Assembly: GCF_019059575.1 (NCBI RefSeq)
Contig: NW_024882033.1
Span: 62,001-126,000, forward strand
From: Amphibalanus amphitrite
Lineage: Eukaryota > Arthropoda > Thecostraca > Balanomorpha > Balanidae
Length of the DNA stretch: 64,000 nt
Direction: 5' to 3'
Within the stretch, counting starts at the first letter, position 1, and the number at the start of each line of letters is the position of its first letter. The notes under the pieces were generated by a model. The model ran no database searches and was not told where the DNA came from. It saw nothing but the letters and a program-made list of their open reading frames with translations. The position numbers and the translations under genes were made by a program. Of this stretch, positions 55,201 to 64,000 are shown in pieces.

Positions 55201-57615
55201 ACGAATACTCAACCACGACTGAAAACGGAGAGTAATCGATGACCATGCTTCATCACCGTCTGAAAATGCGTGGAAAATGCGTACATCAGACTAAAAATGG
55301 AGATGATTCAAACATAATACACTGACAAAACGGAGGGTGATAGTTACTTCATCCCTGGTTTAAATCGGAGGCAAATCACGGCGTATTACGACGCATTACA
55401 AGGCAACAAGGGTAACACGGCAAGACAGTAGGTAACTAAGTCGAACTGCTAGCCTATCGATACGCGATAGACGATATCCTGTTCACGGCTCTCACGAAAC
55501 AGCCAGACCGGCGGCGCGGCGGTCTCACCGTGATGACGGGTTTGAAGATCTGCATGTAGCTGGGGTCGTCGATGCCGCCCTTGAGCGGCACGTTTACCGA
55601 GTAGTACTTGCCGGCCTCCGAGCCCAGCTCGTACATGTCGCCTGTGACATCGTCGAACACAGCCGGGTCAGTAATCGAGCTGCATACACACTACACAGTA
55701 CACAGCCCGGCTTCAGTTGAATGCACACTGGTACCCAAAACGCATGAGAACAGGCGATTCGGGACACACTACTAGGCTGATTATGAAACACCATCAAGGC
55801 TGAGGTCATGTTTGACCACGCATGCCCACGAAACTCAGACTGTACTAAGCGCGACAGCATTCCTAAGGCAACTGATTATTCTGCCGCTCTCGCCCTTCCA
55901 CCCCGCCTCTCAGCCGATCCCGTTTTCTGCCGGTCTTACCAGCTGGATCCCCCCTCTGGCTCCGTCCGACTGACTGACCTGTGCCGGGGAAGAAGCCGTT
56001 GCCGTACTGGTGCAGCGACAGGGTCATGACGCGGTCCGTCAGGTAGAACGCCTCCTGCACACCGTCGCCGTGGTGGCAGTCGATGTCGATGTACAGCACC
56101 CGCGGGTGGTACCTGGAGGAGCGCCGTCGGTGGGCCGGGTCAGAGAGGTGAGGCACAGTAGATGTCAAACTCACGTCCTGACAACTCAACTCCCGACTCG
56201 CGGCGGTTTATCGCGTTATTTTCACCAGACGATGGTAAGAAATATGATGCGAAGACCGAGCTGGGGTTTCCGTGACATGTTTCAGAATTCATGCTTTTGC
56301 AAACACAGCCCTTGGTACGAATTGCTCACTTGAGTAGTTCCAGGATAGCCACGACAATGTCGTTGATGTAGCAGAACCCGGAGGCCTCGAACTTCTTGGC
56401 GTGGTGGAGACCGCCCGACCAGTTGATGGCGATGTCGCACGTGTTGTGGTTCAGCTTGGTGGCGCCGTCCAGAGAAGCGCCCGTGTACATCGAGCAAAAG
56501 TCGTACAGACCGTCGAAAACGGGACTGAAAAAAGTGTAGAAATACAAAGTTGGCATGTCCAGAAGGCATGGTAAGATAACAGTTACAATAAAAACAAAAT
56601 TTACAAGCAAAATGTTGCTGATAATCTCACACAGCCGTTAAACTGAAATTGAGCAAAATTGCAATTCTTTTCAAAATATTAAAGCCCACATATCATCATA
56701 TATCAACCACAAAAATAAACTGACTTTGTGGCCCAGCAATTACCAAATGACTTGAAAATTAGCCACAATGAAAGAAAAATGACCTCTTTAATGCAAAACT
56801 CCTTCATTTAGGCATATCTTATCTATGTAGTATATTCTATTCAACCATCCACTTGGTAACTGCAGTACTGTTGAGCTGGTAACCATCAGCAAACTCACCA
56901 GTCATCGAGGCCAACATTGAAGTGTGTGGCACTCTTGCTGAAGCTGTGGATGTTCATGGGCGTGACCCTCTGCAGGAAGTCGATGTACTCCCCGGAGTGA
57001 AATCGTACCATGTCTTGGCTGCTGGCACGGTAGGGCTTGTACACGTGCATCTTCTTGTAGAGGCCATAGTTGAGCACCAGACTGTGAGTCACAGCCAGTC
57101 GATGAGGCTTCATCGGGTGGCTGGGCCCTGACAACAGTAAACCCAGATTGTGACACAGTTTGAATAGGTTCCTATTACAGTTTGTGAATACACCAATCAT
57201 GTGGTTTGATTTCCATAGTAGGTATCACAGCTAGCAAACCACTCTTTAAATCTGCATGTCAATATGAAACCACACCACAAAAGTCTGCACAAAAACTGCA
57301 CCAATTAGAGCACTGATTCACAGACAAATCTATGTATGATCAGTAGCTTTATGAGTAATGAGAGCACCCAATACCAACAGGACTTGGACAGTCAGAGTGG
57401 ACATTCCGAGCCTATTGTCTGGGGAGCAAAGAAAGAGGAATGACACAGCATAATTGGCCTCTGGGCTCTGCTAGGTGTGTAATGACAGGATATCCTGCAA
57501 AATTGCAAAAGTGTGTCAGCAAAACATCACATCAAACAAGAAACTTACCAAAATGGAAGTTGCCGACATCAGAATCATAAAAATATGCAACTGTTCTGGG
57601 GCTGGTAGACGTCAT
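52250..57615 (-). CDS. HDAC3: histone deacetylase 3
   Basis: Ten coding exons on the minus strand join in phase into 436 codons plus stop: 57549-57615 (ATG), 56899-57127, 56330-56524, 55979-56112, 55529-55641, 55014-55120, 54615-54763, 52979-53120, 52584-52685 and 52250-52322. It is a class I zinc deacetylase that removes acetyl groups from histone lysines, acting in the NCoR/SMRT corepressor complex. Visible motifs: [20 protein letters not shown], the paired active-site His in [18 protein letters not shown], the zinc ligands in [11 protein letters not shown] and in [16 protein letters not shown], the catalytic Tyr in [18 protein letters not shown], and the HDAC3-type tail [12 protein letters not shown]. 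Human HDAC3 has 428 residues. Oddities: GPSHPMK where GAGHPMK is usual, and one extra Leu in FNVGLDDCP. Intron 7 holds a TTAA element. The gene ends facing TFIIF-alpha. Confidence 0.97.
53390..54571. mobile_element. TTAA-flanked GGTCA-rich element in an HDAC3 intron
   Basis: TTAACCCGCGCCCCACTGGG at 53390 is mirrored at 54552-54571. Inside each end stands a G-run/C-run hairpin around CTATTCATAG (about 53433-53461) or CTATAAATAG (about 54528-54555). The core carries GATGACGTCACAGGTCAGGT near 53567 and many more GGTCA motifs. It is A/T-rich, non-coding, and of the same family as 42623-44698. Confidence 0.85.
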
Positions 57616-59572
57616 GATAAGCTTGATACCAGAGTGCAGATATTCACAAACAATCCACAATCAAATAAGAAGGCAATACTAGGAAATTAAGCATTAACCT
57701 TCAAAAAGTAAGTGGGTAAAAGCCAAGCAAGCTGAAGCAGCATTGGGTACCACTAATACTAATGAACCATTCCCAAAGAATATACCACTCATACAGCCTA
57801 AAACCACTTCTCTTAGGTATCCTGCAATCTTTTTAATAGTCCACGGCGCAGAAATCGGTTTATTTCAGGCACAAAACCCCCTATCTTGATCATGAATCCC
57901 TATCGTTCTATCGTTCTCAATCTCCAGGCACAAGCAAAATAATCCCGTGGACGTGTTCGTTTTCTTCGTAAGCAGAATTCCTGTGCGAAGCTTGTCCAAT
58001 AGGCGATCAGTATCAAGTTAAATGAGATAAGGTGCAAATTATTAGAGATGCAAACCCGTATGCAAATTATTTGCCTCATTCACTGAACGGTTCCATTCCA
58101 CAAATCAGTAACAGCCGCTGCCGGAAGAGCTATGTTGCATAAACTAATTCGAACCTTAGTGCATAATCGGATTCTGAGCAGTAATTGCCACGCACTTTGT
58201 ATGTGGATCGCTAAATACAAATACAAATACAAATAATGCAAATTGCTTTAGGCTCACCATCCATGGAAATAAGACTAGGGCATAAAAGCAAGGCCACGTA
58301 TAGAGGTATAAGGCACCCTAGTAATACACCTAAAGACTAGGGTGGCTTATAGAAAGGCGCATATATAGCATTCTTCGCAGTCTTGTTTTGCATGCACCCG
58401 GATTCCGGAACTTTGACCGATATTCTTACAGATGGCTGACGCTCACCAGTAATGGGTACCTTGACTCCGCCCGATCAGCAGCGGCTTGCTTGACACAGAG
58501 CATACATTATGGGAGTGTCGCCAGGCGCCAAAAATCATGACAACCATCGGGACTGAACGTAACGGTGGGTTTACACGACCCACAAAACACCGCAGAGCGC
58601 CGGGCAAGTAAGCAGCAAACATTCGATACAAGGTTGTATTTTCAAATGGTAAGCGTGAAGCACGACCCACTCAGCGCTATCAAAACACACGCCGATAACA
58701 CAGAACGAACATGTCGTTCACGGATACCGCGGAATCGATATTTTTCATCACTTCAACGCATTGTGCGCATGAAACGTTACGGGCAAAATGCTTTGAAGCA
58801 AGCATATACAGAGTGCTAATGCATGATACACGATCCCGTACATGTTATGAGTGATGCGTAAATGGCGATCAAATTACAATGAGACTCTCGATGATGGACG
58901 GAGTGGCAGAAGCAATGTGATCCCACCGACGCACGCCGGCCGGCCGAACCTTCACTGGGTTCCCACAGCTGACCTGTACAATAGGGTACAGCCTTATAAG
59001 ATATTCTAAAAATACTCTGGTGGCGCAAAAGGCGCTGGAATGTACGCTACAGCTATCGAGATTCTACGTCGCTTCTGAAAGGTAATATGAGCCTACGATG
59101 TCGCGCTATAAAATGGGCCATCCGATGCGACCTTAACAACGCTGCCGGATGCACTACGAAGTACGAACGCTAAATGCAATACAACTACCGGGGACGGGAG
59201 CGGAATAACCTCCCCTAGAGCAGCCTGCATCAAATCGGCTCAGGTCGTCAGACCCCAGCCGCATCACACTTCACTGTAAGACAGCTCACTCCACGGACGG
59301 AAACCGTTTTCGAAGACATCTCCGAAAACGACTGCCTACTGTAGGGCATACAGTGTGGCAGGCTGGTCGCCAGGAGCATACCCTACCCTCACCCCAAACC
59401 CCCAACCACACACACACACTGGGGGAGGGGATGCCGCACCACCACTGCGAGCCGGGGACGGCTGTAGTACCGAAGTCGACGGCCAGGAGGCGTCTCAATC
59501 GAGCTTAGGACGGTCCGAGGGCGCCTTTATCGATTGGGTCACAGAAGACGTATCGGGGGCGCATGTCCGGCG
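57616..59572. other. HDAC3 5' region and intergenic DNA
   Basis: Upstream of the HDAC3 start codon. No TATA box or further exon was recognised. A short (ACAAAT)n run lies near 58211-58235. The open frames here have no domain I can name. Confidence 0.45.
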
Positions 59573-62500
59573 CTACAGCATGTTAACCAGCAGCGCCAGC
59601 GTCACCAGAACCCCGAGCGACACGGAGACGCCGACGGCGCCGTTACACTGCTCGTCGTACTGACAGAAGCAGTACTCCACTTTGTCGTAGTAGTTCCTGA
59701 AACGAGAGGCAGTCAGGCTCGTCGTCCTTACAGAATCACCACGAGTTTTCAATTATAAGTCAGGTGCTGTCACTCGTTCCCAAAAAGACAGCTAGGCTCA
59801 GTATTACACATTTCAGGTCACAAAATGACAAAGCTCCCTAGAATAAGTAATAAGCTGGTGTTTTTATAATATATTCTTAATCAAAACTATACACATTCCA
59901 TATATATGCACACAGGAGACTCACATATTACACATCTGAGACGCAAAACAAGACTTATCCAATTAAGCTGGCATTAGAAGATCGTCTATCCTTACATTTC
60001 AGGATAATAATTATATTCTACTTTAAGTTCAGGCAAATACTGCAGTTTAAATCGTCCATTATCCAGTCTCGTAATTTCCCAACACTCGAATCTCTCAGCT
60101 CTGAACGCCCACCTTCTGGTGTCGAGCTCCTGCAGGCTGTTGAAGGTGTACAGTCCGAGGCGCGGGTCCTCGGCGGCCGGCCGGCAGCCCTCGTAGTGGT
60201 CGGCAGGCACGTCGCGACGGTTCCACTGGAGGGCGCTCAGACAGTCGCGCGTGATCAGAGTCTCGGCTGGGGGGCAGACGGTGGGGTGTCGCGGTTATAG
60301 GCAGACACACACACATGACTCATGAGTCATGACACAACGCGTCACCGCGACCGCGACAACGCCGCAACGCAGTACGCGCTTATTACAATCATACGCTACA
60401 CCTAGTGAAAGTTGTTTATAATCACCATTATTTCATGTTTGGTCCGAACGTTTTGGTTTGATTAAATGTATGTATATACTCGTACAAATGAGAAGTGTAC
60501 CTACACTGAATAAGTTTCATCCCCCACACCGAATGTGGCACTTCAGACAGAATGTTAGCATCAGTTCAGAAATATCAGTCGGATGAATGCACCCGGAGCT
60601 TGGGGGCTAAATCCCACTCAAGCAGATGGAGTGTGGAAAGCCTCCATTAAATCTAGCATACTGCGAATGTACTTCCCAGATCCTACCCAAGGCGCCAGTG
60701 ATGACTCCTTGGAAAACACATTGACCTCACACGGTACGACGTCTCGCTGCCAGACTAACATGTGATAACTTACATAACGTGCATTGTACGACGTCTAGGA
60801 GTATCGATGCGACCCGTACTTAGGGCGGAGTATTTCCTATCTCTCGGGTCGCGGCCACAGTACAAGAGCTGCTTATCTGATAAGGTGCATGTGACCCGAG
60901 CTGTAGGCATGTCCTACATGTGACCAATACGTCCATCCCACCTCGGTTATCGTCGAACAGCATAGGGCGATCAGACCGATATCGACGGCGAATCAATTTG
61001 TCCCAGTTAACCCTCGCACTTACATACAGGGGAGAGGGTCGAAGAGACCCTCTCCGTTTTTCCCCTCCTCTCCGAAGAGACCCTCTCCGGAGAGGGTCCG
61101 TTTTTTTTTGCAAATAGCTCGCGCAAAAAGCGTTCGATCGCAACGAAAGTTTAAGTGCCCTCGATTTAATCAATTTCACACCTACCCTGATAATTTCATG
61201 ACCCTGGCCCAAATGACCTTCTGCCTGTGACCTGTTTCTTGTGACCCCGTCAGGTCGAATCACGATTCGGCGTATCAGCGCACATGTCATTATCCGCGCG
61301 TTTCCAGTTTTTGGTGGTGGTGATGATGGTTGTTGTTGTAAGCGATTTGTTGTAAGCGTTCCAACAGGTGAACTGTTTGTTCAATGCATTACAGTGGGTG
61401 TCAACGTGACGTGAAGGTCAGGTCAAGGTCTTTGACCTTTGACGACTTTGGTTCACTTTTTCGAGTTATACATGTTTCCAGGATACTTTTTGGAGATGAT
61501 TATCGAATTTAGCACCGAGTTGAATAATTACGAAAAGGTTTTGGTGCCTACATAACATGTTACGAAGCTTTCAGTGGTTGGCTGACCGCTAACACCTACA
61601 CCTATGGATAGCCGGCAGGGTGCCTACTGGTTGACTTGACCTGCCCTGCTACGGCCAATCCAAAATGCATTGACACATCATCTTTGATCATTAATAGCAT
61701 GAACTTCGTAATCATGGTCCCGAAAAACCATAACATCCTCAAGTTACCAAGTCACAGCAGGTCCCGATATTCCCGAGTTTTGGGTCACTGGAGGGGGTCA
61801 ACCGATGACCTAAGACGTTAAAATTGGACATCATCGGCTTCCTTTCGTTACAAACAACACGTTTGTTTTTTGTTGTTTTTTTTTTTTTTTGCAAATTTCT
61901 AGCTTGATCAATGATCAGGGGCCAAACGGCAGGGGTTCCCAGGACTCCCTCCCCCCCCCCCCTATTCGTTACACGCTGTAAAAGGCTAATACGGGCGAAA
62001 GTTGAACACGGGACATGGATAAATCTGGCACAACTTCTGACATAATTTATCTGATAGAGATTGCTAGTAAATTTTATTTATACCTACTTAGCATATGATT
62101 CCCCAACTGCAATGGAATTTGATGTTTCGTGATTCAAAGCATTTGCTCATGACTTGGAGTTTCAAACTTGCACACTTCTTTTCCATATCAACTCGTGACC
62201 TTATTGACCACGAGACTGGTAGTTCCGTTCGCGCTATCTGAAGTGCGGCCTCATTCAGCATATCTCAAGGGTGATAGGGAAAGCGATACTGCCTCAGCAG
62301 TGACTCGTCAAGCGCTTGACGCTAAAAAGCGTACGCCTTACGAGACAATCGTTTCTAGCGCTGTGCAGTGTGCAAAGATGTATTCGGGTTCGCCGCGACC
62401 AGATTTGCACGGCGACGCTGATTAGCATACGGCGAGCAGATTCCACACACTCTGCCGGTCAGACGCTCGCACCGGCGGCCAAATATAGGGGCGGGCTCGG

Positions 62501-62656
62501 AGGTGCGGGTCGCAGCCTTACCGCCCTTGGTCTCCGTGACCTTGACACAGACATCCCACGGGGTGGGGCAGGAGACGCTCCAGTACAGCTGCGGCGAGAA
62601 CTCCTTGCCGCAGCCCGGGTGGGTGCTCACGCACTGATAGCACCAGATCGCCAGGC
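59573..62656 (-). CDS. rtv: Ly6/three-finger GPI-anchored protein, retroactive (rtv)-like, 3' exons
   Basis: Three exons on the minus strand join in phase: 62522-62656, 60113-60266 and 59573-59696 with the stop. The translation begins LAIWCYQC, continues CVSTHPGCGKEFSP, CPTPWDVCVKVTETKGA, LITRDCLSALQ, PADHYEGCRPAAEDPRLG, then YCFCQYDEQCNGA, and ends in a hydrophobic tail (GVSVSLGVLVTLALLVNML). The cysteine pattern and the terminal CN are those of a Ly6/uPAR three-finger domain, and the tail is a GPI-anchor signal. The IWCYxC, TRDCL, YEGCRPAA and CFC-CNGA blocks match what I remember of arthropod Retroactive, needed for ordered chitin in tracheae and cuticle. The signal-peptide exon is not in the window; the 2.6-kb TIR element copy 3 lies upstream in the presumed intron. 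Confidence 0.85.
61007..61980. mobile_element. partial TTAA/GGTCA-type element
   Basis: The left end TTAACCCTCGCACTTACATA resembles the end at 44782. It is followed by paired hairpins (61029-61110) and a core with GGTCAGGTCAAGG (61416) and TGACC motifs. A C-run at 61951-61964 resembles the usual subterminal block, but no mirrored TTAA end was found. It lies in an rtv intron. Confidence 0.5.
61030..61100. repeat. paired GAGAGGGTC/GACCCTCTC hairpins
   Basis: GGAGAGGGTC and GACCCTCTCC form a perfect 10-bp stem with a 5-base loop at about 61030-61055. A second palindrome, GACCCTCTCCGGAGAGGGTC, follows at about 61079-61098. Confidence 0.8.
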
Positions 62657-62745
62657 CTGCAACGGAGCGGCGGCCGGTGGTGGTGTCAGGTGGCAGTGAT
62701 CAGCTGACGGCCCCCCGCCCGGTATCAGCTGACGGCGCGGCGCAG

Positions 62746-64000
62746 GCATATTTACGTCTGGACAACGAGTTGCGTTGGAGAGGCCGGAAATAGTGGCGAT
62801 TTCAGGACCGCAAGAATGGACCGTCATTGGAATGATTCTTTTTTAAACCGTGCACTGTTTTCGGCCGGAATTTAATAGTTACTACAAAATATTTTGTAAT
62901 TACGTTTCCACCAAGAATGAATGCCATCAGGGCTAAATTTTTAATACTATTGCATTTTGTCAAGAAGCATATAGTGCTGTTATATTGCAGTTTTAGCGCG
63001 TTTGTTACAAAATATGAAGCGAATAAGCGTCAGTGTAATTCATCTTTATTAAATATTCTGCTTTGTGTATTCCAAAAGGAGAGGAAACTATTTCATTTGT
63101 GCCTTCATGTCAGAATTGAAGGTGGATCATCAAATTTTCAACGCAGTTTACGAACAAGCATTTGGTCTTTCTCGCTTATAAGCAGTGGCTAAGAAAAGGT
63201 TGATCAATCCTGAAGTTCAGTCATCGTACCTCAACTTGGCAGCAAGATCCCCTACGAGTACGGACAGAGGATATATTGTATACATGTCCTGTAAATCAAA
63301 ACAAACAAGCATTTGGTCTTTCTCGTATATAAGACGTGGCTAAGAAATGGTTGATCAATCCTGAAGTTCAGTCATCATACCTCAACTTGGCAGCAAGATC
63401 CCCCAAGGACAGAGGATATATTGTAAACCTGTCCTGTTAATCAAAACATTTTTGTGCCTTCAAAGGCTTAAGTTATCTGTGGTGTGTTCGGAGTTAGGCT
63501 ATATGGCCGTTTTTGTTGTATGTATTTGTGGAGATTGAATATAACTGTGACCCTGTGCTTGTTTGTATACTTACGGTCAAACAGGGAACAGCACATTCAC
63601 ATAACATACTCACCTAGCACCTAACTCATAGCTGTACCCTGCAGGATCTGTACTTGTTCATGTCTCGAGCATTAACAAAGCACTAAAGTAGCTTAGTAAT
63701 CATTTCCCACATTTTCTGAGCATCTAACATGACATACAGCAGTGCAGAGCAGCTTCAGAGAAGAAACACTTTAAATGCACAGACTCACACCAGCCACCCA
63801 ATGAGCCAGTTCCTCAGACCTCAGTTGACTGTTTCCCTGGACACAGCTTGGCAATGTGAGCTAACTTTTGGCAAGTTGAAGGTTAGCAGGTAAGATTGAG
63901 TTAGGGTGAGTACCTACCTATAACTGGGTGCTACCATGCCATGCAGGTCTTGGGTAGGCTGCAAATATGTGTGATGATTGAGGTTAGGTCAGCTGTCAGG
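62746..64000. mobile_element. 2.6-kb TIR element, copy 3, inverted and cut by the window end
   Basis: It begins GCATATTTACGTCTGGACAA followed by the sequence that forms the right end of copies 1 and 2, so it is inverted relative to them. It matches copy 1 almost base for base, including an internal 91-codon frame with identical translation (62917-63192 against 34853-35128). The far end is outside the window. Confidence 0.9.

Overview
The window is a repeat-rich piece of an animal nuclear genome, most likely an arthropod and possibly a crustacean. Genes have many short exons with GT-AG introns. The protein-coding content is a β-thymosin made of 38-residue repeats, an SLC6 transporter, TFIIF-alpha, HDAC3 and a Ly6 protein of the Retroactive (rtv) type. 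One small gene has a TATA box and an arthropod-style TCAGT initiator 26 bases downstream. I cannot name the species.

Layout. 1-8.5 kb is transposon DNA: a TA-flanked element, an element filled with a 20-bp minisatellite, and a 5.9-kb foldback element (2348-8257) built of about 30 copies of a 155-bp repeat in two inverted arms. 10.9-16.2 kb holds the 3' exons of the β-thymosin gene (minus strand), with a broken non-LTR retrotransposon in an intron. 16.7-24.8 kb is a nearly intact BEL/Pao LTR retrotransposon. Its 3' LTR abuts the 3' exons of an SLC6 transporter (plus strand, 24.8-28.2 kb). 28.9-38 kb is again mobile DNA: nested hairpin elements, a 5'-truncated RT/RNase H retrotransposon with a 13-bp target duplication, and two 2.6-kb inverted-terminal-repeat elements in tandem.

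38.4-57.7 kb is the best-preserved part: complete TFIIF-alpha (plus, 10 coding exons, 530 aa) and complete HDAC3 (minus, 10 coding exons, 436 aa), arranged tail to tail with about 235 bases between their polyadenylation signals. The large TFIIF-alpha intron 5 contains a small intronless gene of unknown function with its own core promoter (46304-46650), and a nest of TTAA-flanked elements. Another intron holds a deleted mariner. 59.5-62.7 kb carries the 3' exons of an rtv-like gene (minus). The window ends inside a third copy, inverted, of the 2.6-kb element.

TFIIF-alpha and HDAC3 are both general nuclear transcription proteins. The other genes have no obvious functional link to them. The most notable points are the foldback element, the nested unknown gene, the BEL element sitting where two genes both lose their 5' parts, a decoy copy of a splice acceptor in TFIIF-alpha, and a family of TTAA elements loaded with GGTCA motifs. 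All functional calls come from reading translations against remembered family features; no search was run.
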